Notes: a model not told the origin generated them from the sequence alone. 64,000 nucleotides of DNA from BOG-1155 sp963717985 (GCA_963717985.1 CAVQYC010000004.1:310001-374000); one strand, 5' to 3'; positions 24,256 through 33,970 are shown, counted from the first letter of the stretch. A program made the numbers and translations.

Positions 24256-26472
24256 ATGAGCAATCCGCGCATATCCGTCATAATCTGTTCCTTTAATCGC
24301 GCCCCGCTTATCCCGGATCTGCTTGCAGACTTCAGGGCAAAGAGCGCGGCCGCGGGCGGCGCCTGGGAGCTTCTGTTTGTCGACAATGGGTCGACGGACA
24401 ACACCGCGGAGGTGGTCGACGGCTTCGTGAAAGAAAGAGCCCTGCCGATCCGTTACATATTCGAGCCGGCGAAAGGCAAATCTTTCGCATTGAACAAAGG
24501 CATAGAGGAGGCGAAGTCCGATTTTCTCGTCTTTACGGATGACGACATCACACTCGACGATGCATGGTTTGCCGCGGTCTTTGAGGCATCGGACCGCCGT
24601 TCCTGCGGCATGTTCGGCGGCAAGGTCCTTCCGGTACTTCCGGCCCATATGCCCCGATGGCTTCTCTACAGGAACAACCGGCCCGTTTTCGGCGGCCCTT
24701 TAGTAATCCATGACCACGGAGACGTCGAGCGCGATTACGTTGCGTCAATGGACAGGCCCGTAGGCGCGAATATGTTCGTACGAAGGTCGCTCTTTGACAG
24801 ATACGGCCTGTTCCGCACCGATCTCGGCCCTGTCGGGAGTGCCACCATCGGCGGCGAAGACAGTGAGATAAGTTTCCGCTTCATGGCGGCTAAAGAAAGG
24901 GTGATCTACTACCCCGGGGCCATCGTCTACCACCCCATCCGGCAAGAGAAGCTCAGGAAGAGCGTCTTTTGTCGCTGCTATTTCAACTACGGCAGGGGGT
25001 GGGCGCGGTTCATCGCCCCCCCACCGGGGACAGTCCGCTACCGGAACATCCCACGGTACCGACTGCGCCACGCCCTCACCGAGATCTCCAGGTTTGCGCT
25101 CTCGGATGTATTCCTTCCTCCCGGCGAGCGGTTCCGGCGCAAAATGCAGATCCTCTTTCTCTTCGGCATGATTGCGGAATACTACGCGGGCAGACACCGC
25201 CGCGTCTCCCCTGCCGTCGCCGAGCCGCACGAAGGCACCGGCTCCCCAAAGAGCGTGGCCACGCCGCCTCGGCCGGCTGCCGGGCCCCTTTTCCCCTCCA
25301 TAGGGGTGATAGGTCTCGTGCCTGACATCTGGGGGGATTACTGGCAGGTGCGCCAGCACGTGCTTACCCGTCTTGCCTCCTACTTTTTTGTCGTCTGGGT
25401 GAACCCGAGCCGCTCCATTCCGGAGGGCCACGAGAAATGCGAGGCGGCCGGGGGCGTTGACGAGGGGGGGCGGCCCGCAGGATTTCATGTCTACACTCCA
25501 CCATTCTGGCTGTCCGGGATGGGCCGCCCCGGACTGCTCGCGAACTTTCTTTTCGATCTTCGGCTGCGACAGGCACGCAAAATTCTCGAGAATAGAGGAT
25601 GCAGGCAAATAATTACCTATATCTGGCGGCCCGAGTACGAAAGGGCCCTGCTCTCCCTGCCCGGCAACCTCGCCTGCTATCACATCGACGACGAGTATAC
25701 CTTTTCCGAGAAGGAAGTACCCACGGATCTTGTAGAAACGAGGTTGATCAGGAAAGTCGATCAGGTCTTCGTCCATTCCCAGGGGCTGTTTGAAAAAAAG
25801 GGTGGGCTCAACCCCCGTACGATGGTTGTACCGAACGGGGTAGACTACGACGCCTATGCACTCCCCCACGCAGAACCTGCCGATTTGCGGTCTGTTCCGA
25901 AACCGAGGATCGGCTACACGGGCATACTCAAGGCACAGCTCGACTGGTCCCTTCTCCTGCAACTGGCGCGTAAGCATCCGGAATGGTCGTTTGTGTTTGT
26001 CGGCCCTCGCAATGGTGCGCAGACCGAGGTCTCACGCTGGATAGAAGCACTCTCAAGCCTTGAAAACACCTACTTCCTGGGCGGCAAATCGCCCCAAACG
26101 CTCGCGGCGTATCCCCAGCACTTCGACGTGGCCGTCATGCCGTACCGTGTCAACAGTTATACGAACCACATCTATCCCTTGAAATTGCACGAGTACCTGG
26201 CGAGTGGCTGTCCCGTGGTCGGCTCGAAAATCAGGTCACTCTCCCTTTTTCAGGACGTAGTGGGGCTTGCCGGGACGGTTGACGAATGGTCCGGCGCGCT
26301 TTCCGATGCGATCTCGCCTTCTGCCCGCTCTGAAAAGGCGGTGGAGAGGCGCCGGATGGTTGCGAGGAACCACGACTGGAACCGGATCGTGCACACCATT
26401 GCACGCACTTTGCGCGCCCTTGCGGAGCCGGACAGGGCGCAGCTCCCGGAGTGGGCCTCCCTCCGGCAATAG
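24256..26472 (+). CDS. Fused GT2-GT4 bifunctional glycosyltransferase
   Basis: The 738-residue protein joins two glycosyltransferases. Residues about 1-300 are a GT2 (SVIICSFNRAPLIPDLLADF, DNGSTDNT, FTDDDITLDDAWF with the DxD metal site, GGEDSEISFR). A proline- and arginine-rich linker lies near 310-345. Residues about 350-738 resemble a GT-B enzyme of the GT1/GT4 clan, with RIGYTGILKAQLDWSLL, a FVFVGP strand and the donor-binding PLKLHEYLASGCPVVGSKI. The start is ATG 24256, preceded by AAAGGAG; the frame extends upstream over the permease gene but without support. Two successive sugars may be added by one polypeptide. Donors are unknown. Confidence 0.85.
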   Translation: MSNPRISVIICSFNRAPLIPDLLADFRAKSAAAGGAWELLFVDNGSTDNTAEVVDGFVKERALPIRYIFEPAKGKSFALNKGIEEAKSDFLVFTDDDITLDDAWFAAVFEASDRRSCGMFGGKVLPVLPAHMPRWLLYRNNRPVFGGPLVIHDHGDVERDYVASMDRPVGANMFVRRSLFDRYGLFRTDLGPVGSATIGGEDSEISFRFMAAKERVIYYPGAIVYHPIRQEKLRKSVFCRCYFNYGRGWARFIAPPPGTVRYRNIPRYRLRHALTEISRFALSDVFLPPGERFRRKMQILFLFGMIAEYYAGRHRRVSPAVAEPHEGTGSPKSVATPPRPAAGPLFPSIGVIGLVPDIWGDYWQVRQHVLTRLASYFFVVWVNPSRSIPEGHEKCEAAGGVDEGGRPAGFHVYTPPFWLSGMGRPGLLANFLFDLRLRQARKILENRGCRQIITYIWRPEYERALLSLPGNLACYHIDDEYTFSEKEVPTDLVETRLIRKVDQVFVHSQGLFEKKGGLNPRTMVVPNGVDYDAYALPHAEPADLRSVPKPRIGYTGILKAQLDWSLLLQLARKHPEWSFVFVGPRNGAQTEVSRWIEALSSLENTYFLGGKSPQTLAAYPQHFDVAVMPYRVNSYTNHIYPLKLHEYLASGCPVVGSKIRSLSLFQDVVGLAGTVDEWSGALSDAISPSARSEKAVERRRMVARNHDWNRIVHTIARTLRALAEPDRAQLPEWASLRQ

Positions 26473-26507
26473 AAGACATCCCGAACAACAAGGAGTTCGA
26501 ACGGTCC

Positions 26508-27710
26508 ATGAGAGTTTACTCCCTGCCCCCGGTACAGAACAAGGTATCCCTGTCCGATCTTATGGGCGCGTATGCGCGCGCGCCTGACCAGGAAGGGGAC
26601 GGCTTTATGGAATCGATGAGGAGTTTCCTGGGCACGGAGCATCTCTTGTATGTTTCTTCAGGCAGGACGGCCTTGTGGCTTATCATGAAGGCCCTGTCCG
26701 CTTTGAGGCCGGAAAAGGAAGTCCTCATTCCCGCCTATACGTGTCCTGCCATTCCCGCGGCTATATTGAGGGCCGGTCTGAAACCCGTCCTCGTCGATAT
26801 AAACCTGACGGACTTCGGGTTTGAGCATCGGGACCTGGAGAAGAAGATCGGAAGGGACACCCTTGCCGTCATCATCGTTCATCTCTTCGGCTATCCCGCG
26901 GCCCTCGATCTCGCCCAAAGACTGTGTCGCGAAGCAAATATCTTTCTCGTGGAAGACGCGGCACAGGCCTTCGGCAACACCGTGTGCGGTTCTTCCGAAA
27001 AAAAGCTCGGGCTCCTGGGTGACGCGGGGTTCTTCAGCTTCGGACGGGGCAAACCGATAAGCACCCTCCACGGCGGCCTCGCGGTGACCGGATCTGCCGG
27101 GATCCACGAGCAGGCGAAGACCGTATACGGGCAACTGGAAGGAATTTCTTCCGTTGGAGGCGCCACTTCTTTCGCTGCCCTTCTCCTCTCTTCCTGTCTG
27201 TCCGATCCCCGATTGTACTGGATACCCCAAATGATGCCGTTCCTCCATCTCGGGGAGACCCAATTCAACCCGGACTTCCCCCTGAAAAAAGGATGCAGCC
27301 GTGTTACACCGCTCCTCAATCTCCTTTTCCGTTCTCTCCAGGAGGAAAAGCGCATCAGGGAGGAGAATTCGTCCTGGTACCGGCACAACCTCCTGCCTGC
27401 CGGCCTCTCTTTAGCCGACCCATACCCCTTCCTCAGGTATCCCCTCCTCGTGAAGGACCCGACCTTGAGAGACAAGCTCCTCGGTCGCCTCTCGTCGGAA
27501 GGCACCGGAGCCGCAGGTTTCTATCCCTGTGCCCTGAATGAGCTGCCGGGTCTCAAAGAACGCCTGGACGACAGAAGACCTTATAGGAATGCGCGGATAC
27601 TGGCCCGGAGTCTCATCACCCTGCCCGTCCATGCGGGCGTTACCCCGGCGGCTCGCGAAAAGATAGGACGGATCACGCATCAAACCATAAAGGAGGCTTC
27701 CACGCGATGA
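26508..27710 (+). CDS. DegT/DnrJ/EryC1/StrS family PLP-dependent protein
   Basis: This 400-residue member of the sugar aminotransferase family transfers an amino group to a keto nucleotide sugar. The motifs seen are SSGRTALWLIMKAL near the N-terminus, LIPAYTCPAIPAAI, VHLFGYPA, VEDAAQAFG (Asp binding the PLP ring nitrogen) and FFSFGRGKPISTLHGG with the PLP-linked lysine in GKP. In several GT-locus relatives the lysine follows the same FFSFG.GK pattern. I start at ATG 26508 with AAGGAG 12 bases upstream; GTG 26451 would overlap the previous gene and lacks a good site. The coding frame overlaps the next gene by four bases. Confidence 0.82.
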   Translation: MRVYSLPPVQNKVSLSDLMGAYARAPDQEGDGFMESMRSFLGTEHLLYVSSGRTALWLIMKALSALRPEKEVLIPAYTCPAIPAAILRAGLKPVLVDINLTDFGFEHRDLEKKIGRDTLAVIIVHLFGYPAALDLAQRLCREANIFLVEDAAQAFGNTVCGSSEKKLGLLGDAGFFSFGRGKPISTLHGGLAVTGSAGIHEQAKTVYGQLEGISSVGGATSFAALLLSSCLSDPRLYWIPQMMPFLHLGETQFNPDFPLKKGCSRVTPLLNLLFRSLQEEKRIREENSSWYRHNLLPAGLSLADPYPFLRYPLLVKDPTLRDKLLGRLSSEGTGAAGFYPCALNELPGLKERLDDRRPYRNARILARSLITLPVHAGVTPAAREKIGRITHQTIKEASTR

Positions 27711-28768
27711 GCGTCCGCATCGCAACCGCCGGAGATAAGGCGGCATGGGACAGCTATGTAGCCGCGCACCCGCGATCCAGCACATGGCACCTGTGGGGAT
27801 GGCGGGAGGTGATCTGGAAGACCTACGGCCATACACCCTATTATCTCCTCGCCACAGGAGTTTCAGGACTTGAGGGCGTGCTGCCGCTCTTTCACATGAA
27901 AAGCCTTCTCTTCGGGAATACTTTCGTGTCGATGCCCTTCCTCGACGGCGGGGGACTCCTCACCGACACGGACGATGCAGGGAGGAGCCTGCTTTTGGAA
28001 GCCGTCAGCGTCGCCCGCCGGACAGGTGCGTCGACGATTGAGCTGAGGCACCTTGAGCCCCCGACGTGCACAGCCGACGCGCTCCCCGGCGGGATCTCGA
28101 CCCATGGTCCGCAGGCCCGGAAGGTGCGCATGCTGCTGGCGCTCCCCGGCTCATCCGAGGCGCTGGCCGGCTCTTTCAAAGCAAAATTGAGAAGTCAGAT
28201 CAAGAGACCCTCGAAGGAAGGGTGCCGGGCCGTCGTCGGCGGCATGGAGCTTCTGGACCAATTCTATCGCGTGTTCCTGATTAATATGCGTGACCTCGGG
28301 TCTCCCGTTCATTCCAAAAAGCTTTTTGTCCGGGTGCTTCAGGAATTTGCCGGGAATGCGCGAATCTTTCTGGTGACGAAGGAGCAGGCGCCGATCGCCG
28401 GCGGCCTCACCATCAGCCTGGGCGACACCGTAGTGAACCCCTGGGCTTCCTCGCTCAGGACATTCAGCGCGTTGAGCCCGAACATGCTCCTGTACTGGAC
28501 CATGCTCGAATTTGCCTGCAACAGCGGCTTCAGGTTTTTTGACTTCGGCCGGTCCTCGCCGGACGGAGGGACCTACCGTTTCAAGGCCCAGTGGGGCGCC
28601 GCTCCCGTCCCGCTCAATTGGGGTTACATCTCTTTGACCGCTGATCCGCCGGCGCCGGCCTCCACCCAAAGGGACGGGCTCGACAGGTTCACGAGGTATT
28701 GGAAGCGGCTGCCCGTCGCTCTGACCTCGGTCCTGGGTCCTGTGATCAGAAGACAGATAAGTCTCTAG
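27707..28768 (+). CDS. FemAB/GNAT-like XrtA-system-associated protein
   Basis: The 353-residue protein matches the FemAB-like family linked to XrtA/PEP-CTERM loci (TIGR03019). Visible blocks are the N-terminal HPRSSTWHLWGWREVIWKTYG, LPLFHMKSLLFGNTFVSMPFLDGGG, and the C-terminal acetyltransferase-like SLRTFSALSPNMLLYWTMLEFA with FFDFGRSSPDGGTYRFKAQWG. Relatives are thought to transfer an amino acid or acyl group; no activity is established for this subgroup. The start overlaps the aminotransferase stop (ATGA), so the two are translationally coupled. A logical job is to acylate the amino group made by the neighbour (inference). Confidence 0.85.
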   Translation: MSVRIATAGDKAAWDSYVAAHPRSSTWHLWGWREVIWKTYGHTPYYLLATGVSGLEGVLPLFHMKSLLFGNTFVSMPFLDGGGLLTDTDDAGRSLLLEAVSVARRTGASTIELRHLEPPTCTADALPGGISTHGPQARKVRMLLALPGSSEALAGSFKAKLRSQIKRPSKEGCRAVVGGMELLDQFYRVFLINMRDLGSPVHSKKLFVRVLQEFAGNARIFLVTKEQAPIAGGLTISLGDTVVNPWASSLRTFSALSPNMLLYWTMLEFACNSGFRFFDFGRSSPDGGTYRFKAQWGAAPVPLNWGYISLTADPPAPASTQRDGLDRFTRYWKRLPVALTSVLGPVIRRQISL

Positions 28769-28783
28769 CCTTCAAGGACGACC

Positions 28784-30106
28784 ATGGAAAAACTCTTGAT
28801 CATCTCCTATCACTTTCCACCCGACTCGGCCATAGGGGCGGTCCGCCCGGCGAAATTCGCCAAGTACCTGCCCGAATTCGGCTGGGAACCCATAATCTGT
28901 ACCGTAGATGAAAAGTATTACGAGTCATGCGACGCCTCCAAGCTCGAAGAACCGCTCAGGGAGATTACGATGTACCGTGTCAACCCCCTCCCGGGTCCTC
29001 TTCAGCTCTATTCGGGAATAAGGTCCCGGAGCACGCCCGCGACAGCTCCGGATCGCGAAGCCGCAACGCATGAGATGAGCCGTCCGGGCTTTTCCAAGAG
29101 ATTCATCAGCTCCCTGCTGCGTCTGCCGGACGAGCATCAGGGCTGGATCTTCAGCATAGCTGCTCATGGAAGGCGCATTTTGAAGGCGCACGGCATCAGC
29201 GTATTTATGACTTCCGGTCCTCCCATGAGTACACACCTCGGCGGGCTTCTGCTGAAGAAGATGACGGGGGCCCACTGGATAGCCGATTTCCGGGACCCGT
29301 GGACAACCATGCAGGAGTGGAAAGCCGATGCATTTCGATCGGACGCGGCCTTGCGGATCGAACGATGGCTTGAAGGCAAGACGGTGAGCGCAGCGGACGG
29401 CATCATCACCACGGCCCCCAGTGTCACCCGGTACTTTCAATCGCTCCTCCCAGGGAAAGAGAGGGGGAAGGTCATCACGATCACCAACGGGTATGACGAC
29501 TGCGATTTTCAGGGGCTGCCGGGTGATGATGGGGCAAACCCTCCCGGAATGCGCCTTACCCATGCCGGCAGTCTCTACCTGGGCCGCAACCCCGAGCCCC
29601 TCTTTGGCGCCCTCCGGAACCTTATCAGCAGGGGTGCGATAGGCTCATGTGAGGTCCGGGTAGACTTTATCGGCGATCCGCATTACAGCGGCGCCCCCCT
29701 TTCCGCCATGGTGCAAAAGTACGAACTCAGCCACACCGTATCGCTCCCGGGGAAGATGCCCTTCCGTGAGTGTTTTCAGAGATTGGTGGACTCCAGGGGC
29801 CTTCTGCTCCTCGCCCAGGGCCAGCCGCAGGAGATCCCCGGAAAGGTATTCGATTACCTGCGCCTGAACAAGCCGACTCTGGCGATAACCGACGAGGGTG
29901 ACACGAGGGATCTCCTGCGGGCGTTCCCCAATTTCTTCCTTGCCGATCCCTGTAAACAGGGAGAGATAGAGGAGAAATTACTGGAGACGATAAGAAGCAT
30001 GAGAGACAAAGGGCCCTCACGGCCGCACATCGGGATCACGCGGTATGACCGCAGGGCGCTCACAGCCGAACTCTCTTCATGGCTATCCGCGAGGACGTCC
30101 CCGTGA
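28784..30106 (+). CDS. GT-B (family 4-like) glycosyltransferase
   Basis: This 440-residue retaining-type GT-B enzyme begins LLIISYHFPPDSAIGAVRPAKFAKYL, the usual pattern for EPS-locus GT4 proteins. It shows DFRDPWTTM in the acceptor half and the C-terminal donor domain from about 240, with HAGSLYLGRNPEPL and GKVFDYLRLNKPTLAI. The family E-x7-E motif is weak: the usual FEAMA/E segment is replaced by GKVFDYLR, as in a subgroup of these enzymes. AAGGA precedes the ATG. It lies between the FemAB-like gene and the ligase/polymerase gene, with its stop overlapping the latter's start. Confidence 0.83.
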   Translation: MEKLLIISYHFPPDSAIGAVRPAKFAKYLPEFGWEPIICTVDEKYYESCDASKLEEPLREITMYRVNPLPGPLQLYSGIRSRSTPATAPDREAATHEMSRPGFSKRFISSLLRLPDEHQGWIFSIAAHGRRILKAHGISVFMTSGPPMSTHLGGLLLKKMTGAHWIADFRDPWTTMQEWKADAFRSDAALRIERWLEGKTVSAADGIITTAPSVTRYFQSLLPGKERGKVITITNGYDDCDFQGLPGDDGANPPGMRLTHAGSLYLGRNPEPLFGALRNLISRGAIGSCEVRVDFIGDPHYSGAPLSAMVQKYELSHTVSLPGKMPFRECFQRLVDSRGLLLLAQGQPQEIPGKVFDYLRLNKPTLAITDEGDTRDLLRAFPNFFLADPCKQGEIEEKLLETIRSMRDKGPSRPHIGITRYDRRALTAELSSWLSARTSP

Positions 30107-31362
30107 TGGAATCGACCTCCCCTCAAATCCCTCTCTCCTTCGGCCCGGAGAAACGGTCCGCCCTGTTGGGGTTGTTCTATGTATGGATGTTCATAGTGCT
30201 TGACAGGCCCCAGGATTTCTTTCCCCAGTTGCAAGCGGTCAGGCCTGCCCTGATCCTGAGCTGCCTGCTCGTGCTCTTCTTTCTGCCTCAAAACCCGGCA
30301 GCCGCATTCAGGTCGGTCGTCACCTGCACACAGGCGCGCCTTTACGCATGTCTCCTTGTCGTAATGGTGCTCGGCATCCCCTTCTCGCACTACCCTACGC
30401 GCTCTTTTAAAGCCGTGTTCGTCGGGCAATCGGGCAACTGGCTCCTCTTTTTTTTCTTCTATGCCCTGATCGATTCGGTGGCGCGGCTGAAGCGCGTCCT
30501 CTTGCTCGCGGTCCTCGGCGCAGGGCTCTACTCCGTATATTGCCTGGCCAAGGGCTCCCTTACCGACGAGAGGCTTTTTTTCGGCGACATGTTCGATCCG
30601 AACGATCTCGCCTTCTTTGCGCTCACCTTCCTGCCCTTCGGGTGCCTTTTCCTCACCAGGGGAAGCCGTCTTTTCAGGCTTCTCTCGGCCGGCGCCATTG
30701 TTTCCGGTCTCTTCCTTACAGTACGTACAGGCTCCCGCGGCGGCTTTATCGCCCTTGGCCTGGTATGCGCCGTCATGCTGTTCTCAAAAAGCAGCGCCAT
30801 CGCGAGGTGGATGAAGGGCATGCTTCTGATCGCGGCCGTGCCCTGCCTGTTGTTCATGCTGCTCGGCACAAGCACGTCCCGGTATTCCACCATTTTGAAC
30901 CCGGAAGGGGATTACAACTACTTTGACGAAACCGGGCGGCTGGCTATCTGGGAGAGAGGTATCGATCTCATAGTGTCACATCCCCTCACCGGCGTCGGCG
31001 TCGCCGGTTTCGATGAGGCGATTGCAGATGAGAGAACGGCGGCAGGGCTTCCGCCCAGATGGCAGTCGGCCCACAATGCCTTTATACAAATAGGGGCGGA
31101 AACGGGGATCCCGGGTCTGCTACTGTTCATTACCATGATGTTCACCGCATTTATCGGTTTTATGCAGGTGTTGCGGTCTGGGGCGTCGGAGGACCTGATC
31201 AGGATTGCGGAAATGGGATTTATCGGTCTTGTGGGTCAGGTCGCGTCGATCATGTTCCTCAGCCAGGCATACTCTCCTTATTGGGTATTCTACATGGTGC
31301 TGCCCACCGTCCTGCTCAGGCTGTCGGCTCGGGAAAAATCGGGGGTCCATCCTTGCTCGTAA
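30106..31362 (+). CDS. O-antigen ligase/polymerase (Wzy/WaaL-like) membrane protein
   Basis: The 418-residue integral membrane protein has about ten to twelve helices. It carries a Wzy_C-like periplasmic region: TVRTGSRGGFIALGL, then IWERGIDLIVSHPLTGVGVAGFDEA, and SAHNAFIQIGAETGIPGLLLFI, where the Arg-rich start and the H.NA/HN.. segment are conserved in O-antigen ligases and polymerases. The family polymerises repeat units or ligates glycan to an acceptor on the periplasmic face. The most likely start is ATG 30106, overlapping the upstream TGA; ATG 30079 is an alternative nine codons earlier with no ribosome-binding site. No Wzx-type flippase is seen in the window. Confidence 0.85.
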   Translation: MESTSPQIPLSFGPEKRSALLGLFYVWMFIVLDRPQDFFPQLQAVRPALILSCLLVLFFLPQNPAAAFRSVVTCTQARLYACLLVVMVLGIPFSHYPTRSFKAVFVGQSGNWLLFFFFYALIDSVARLKRVLLLAVLGAGLYSVYCLAKGSLTDERLFFGDMFDPNDLAFFALTFLPFGCLFLTRGSRLFRLLSAGAIVSGLFLTVRTGSRGGFIALGLVCAVMLFSKSSAIARWMKGMLLIAAVPCLLFMLLGTSTSRYSTILNPEGDYNYFDETGRLAIWERGIDLIVSHPLTGVGVAGFDEAIADERTAAGLPPRWQSAHNAFIQIGAETGIPGLLLFITMMFTAFIGFMQVLRSGASEDLIRIAEMGFIGLVGQVASIMFLSQAYSPYWVFYMVLPTVLLRLSAREKSGVHPCS

Positions 31363-32783
31363 ATGCGAGAGTAAAACATACCGCGAAGAACCAGTCCGGC
31401 GACCTGTCGGCATGGGGCCTGAAGAAGAACGCGGAGGGCCATCTTTCGGTAAACGGGCGGGACGTCCTCGAACTCGGAGGCCGGTTCGGGTCGCCCCTCT
31501 TTGTGGTAAACCGCCCGCGCCTGGAAAAGGACGCCCTTGAGATAAAGAAGGCGGTCGAGGGGCTCATTCCCGGTTCCATGGCGCTATACTCCTACAAAAC
31601 GAACTGCGTGCCGGCCATCCTTAAAGAGCTTCATACGCTGGGCTTGGGGGCCGAGGTGATTTCCCCCTATGAGCTGTGGCTCGCCGCACGCCTCAATGTC
31701 CCCGGCCGCATGATCGTCTATAACGGCGTGAATAAAACGGAAGAGAGCATCGCTATGGCGGCGGAAATGGGGGTGCTCGCAGTCAATGTCGACCACCTGG
31801 AGGAAATTGAGAGGCTCTATGGAGTGGCGAGAGCACGGAAGAGGAGGATCGGCGTCGGGCTCAGGCTCGCCCTGAACGCGTCACAATTCGGCATGGAAAT
31901 CGCGGATGGTGAAGCCATGGAAGCGTGCCGGAGAATTGTGCGGCTGCCGGACTATCTCGATCTCAGGTGCGTCCATTTCAACGTGGCGAGCAATGCGAAA
32001 AACGCTGCCTTTCATAAGTCCTGTGCCCTTCGGGCAATGGAGTTCATCGCCCAGATCAAACAGGAAACGGGAAGGGAGATCGTCTGCCTCGACATAGGAG
32101 GCGGCTTCGGGATACCCACCAGCAAGAATATGTCCGGCGTGGAATACGCCCTCTACCGCACGCTGGGCCTGCCACCCTCCTCCCCAAAGCAGGAAGACGC
32201 ACAGCCGATCGGCCTGTTCATGGAAGAGATCGCGTCTGCCCTCAAGCGCTTTTGCGCGGAGCGGAAAGTGTTGTTGCCCAGGCTCCTTGTCGAACCCGGC
32301 CGGTTTGTCACGAGCAGGTCCGAGATACTCCTCACCACGGTCCTCACGATAAAGAAGAAGTCCGGCGGCAAGACCTTTGCAATAACTGACGCGGGCAGGT
32401 TGTCGGTGGGGTTCCCCTGCGATTTTGAATATCACCGGCTCTTCGTCGCCGACCGGCCCCATGCGCGGATAGACCGATGCTATCAGGTGATGGGGCGGGT
32501 ATGCACCTCGGCTGACTGGCTCTTCAAAAACCTCTACCTGCCTGAATTGAAGGCGGGGGACGTACTGGCGATCATGGACGCCGGCGCCTATTTTTCTTCC
32601 TATTCATCCAATTTCGCCTTCCCTCGTCCCGCCATTGTGATGGTCTCGGACGGCGAAGAGCGCGTCATCAGACAAGAGGAAAGCTTCGAGCACCTCACTG
32701 CGATGGACAGGCTTGACCGGGGTGTGGAGGCGTATTCCCCGTCCGTGCAGCCGGCTGCAATGGAGGAAACGTGTCATCCGTAA
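31353..32783 (+). CDS. PLP-dependent decarboxylase, XrtA-system-associated (fold III, DapDC/ODC-like)
   Basis: This is an alanine-racemase-fold decarboxylase. From TTG 31353 it has 476 residues, with the PLP-Schiff-base Lys82 in ALYSYKTN, the glycine-rich phosphate loop LDIGGGFGIP, EPGRFVTSRS, and the C-terminal active-site segment GRVCTSADWLF and DAGAYFSSYSSNF. Family members decarboxylate diaminopimelate, ornithine or arginine; the subgroup found in XrtA loci (TIGR03099) has unknown substrate. TTG is the only reasonable start near the upstream stop (overlap of ten bases, GGGGGT upstream). It may supply an amine or amino acid for glycan decoration together with the FemAB-like and ATP-grasp proteins. 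Confidence 0.82.
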   Translation: MLVNARVKHTAKNQSGDLSAWGLKKNAEGHLSVNGRDVLELGGRFGSPLFVVNRPRLEKDALEIKKAVEGLIPGSMALYSYKTNCVPAILKELHTLGLGAEVISPYELWLAARLNVPGRMIVYNGVNKTEESIAMAAEMGVLAVNVDHLEEIERLYGVARARKRRIGVGLRLALNASQFGMEIADGEAMEACRRIVRLPDYLDLRCVHFNVASNAKNAAFHKSCALRAMEFIAQIKQETGREIVCLDIGGGFGIPTSKNMSGVEYALYRTLGLPPSSPKQEDAQPIGLFMEEIASALKRFCAERKVLLPRLLVEPGRFVTSRSEILLTTVLTIKKKSGGKTFAITDAGRLSVGFPCDFEYHRLFVADRPHARIDRCYQVMGRVCTSADWLFKNLYLPELKAGDVLAIMDAGAYFSSYSSNFAFPRPAIVMVSDGEERVIRQEESFEHLTAMDRLDRGVEAYSPSVQPAAMEETCHP

Positions 32784-33970
32784 TCGTGACGAACGGCAGG
32801 AACAGGATCGCCTACAACATCGTGCGAAGCCTCGGAAAACGGGGGATAAAGGTCTACTCCGCCGATTACGTGCCGCGAGCCATGTCTTTCGCATCCCGCT
32901 TCTCCAGGGGTCATTTTGTCTACCCCTCACCCTTCCGCGATCAGGCGGCGTTTATCGAATGCCTGGTTGAGAATAGCCGTCGCCTCAAGACGGACGTGGT
33001 CATACCCGTGTACGAGGAAACGTTTGTGCTGGCAAAATTCAGGCATCTCCTTCCGAAAGAGATGAAACTTGTGATCCCCGATTACGAAAAGATTCTCCTT
33101 GCCCACAACAAGGACAGGTGGACCGGGATTGCGCGCGACATCGGTATCCCTGTCCCGCCCTCCTATTCCATCGATGAGGTGAGAAGGGCCAACGGAATCA
33201 CCGGAGCTTTGCGCTTCCCCGTCCTTATAAAGCCCAGTCAGGGGGGAGGAGCGTGGGGGATCACGCAGGTCGACTCACGGGATGACCTGCTTCGCGCGGT
33301 CGAAAAGGAGACGTATCTCGACCGGCCGTGGGACCGCTTTTTCATCCAGGAAAAGATAGAGGACCACGATACGGTCTGTGTGGCGATGCTGGCAAAAGAA
33401 GGCGGAATACGGGCAAGAATCGCCTACAGGCAGGTCAGGGACTTCCCTGCGAGCGGCGGTCAGGCCACTTTCCGGATAAGTATGCATCACGAGCAGGCGG
33501 AACACTACTTCCAGCGATTGCTGGAGACGCTGGAGTGGCATGGAGTCTGCCAGGGGGATTTCGTTGTCGACAGAAAGAGCGGCGTCCCATATCTTATCGA
33601 TATCAACCCCCGATTTTGGGGATCCCTTACCCAAGCCATCGCCTCGGGCGTCGATTTCCCCTATCTCGTCTACCGGATTGCAACCGATGGCGACGTAGCG
33701 CCGGTCGGGGATTTCCGGGAAGGAGTCATGACGCGGTGGGTAGGGGGCGACCTCATGACCTTTCTCCCCTCCCTGCGCCTAGCGAAGGAAAAGCTGAGCT
33801 TCCTCCACACCTTTTTCTTTCCCGGCGCCGGCCGGGTTGTCTACGACGACTGGAGCGCCGCCGACCCTCTCCCGTTTTTTGTCTGGGGTTTCGATGCCCT
33901 TGCCAGGATGGCCGGCCGCCGTTCGCTCACTCCAACCCCGCACGACTCCCTGGAGGGGGTGTGGGCATGA
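32771..33970 (+). CDS. ATP-grasp domain protein
   Basis: The 399-residue carboxylate-amine ligase-like protein has an N-terminal pre-ATP-grasp Rossmann part (VIVTNGRNRIAYNIVRSLGKRG), the ATP-grasp region from about 115 (FPVLIKPSQGGGAWGI), and the metal-binding DINPRFWGSL near 275-285. The C-terminal part is variable and has VGGDLMTFLPSLRLAKEKL. Enzymes of this fold join a carboxylate to an amine or thiol with ATP. The GTG start at 32771 overlaps the decarboxylase stop by 13 bases and follows GAGGAAAC. Its pairing with a decarboxylase suggests that it conjugates an amino acid or amine product to a sugar acid (inference). Confidence 0.85.
   Translation: MSSVIVTNGRNRIAYNIVRSLGKRGIKVYSADYVPRAMSFASRFSRGHFVYPSPFRDQAAFIECLVENSRRLKTDVVIPVYEETFVLAKFRHLLPKEMKLVIPDYEKILLAHNKDRWTGIARDIGIPVPPSYSIDEVRRANGITGALRFPVLIKPSQGGGAWGITQVDSRDDLLRAVEKETYLDRPWDRFFIQEKIEDHDTVCVAMLAKEGGIRARIAYRQVRDFPASGGQATFRISMHHEQAEHYFQRLLETLEWHGVCQGDFVVDRKSGVPYLIDINPRFWGSLTQAIASGVDFPYLVYRIATDGDVAPVGDFREGVMTRWVGGDLMTFLPSLRLAKEKLSFLHTFFFPGAGRVVYDDWSAADPLPFFVWGFDALARMAGRRSLTPTPHDSLEGVWA

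Noticed and set aside
24745..25977. A 410-residue minus-strand frame
   Set aside because: It is antisense to the GT2-GT4 fusion gene, and its proline- and glycine-rich composition is typical of shadow frames.
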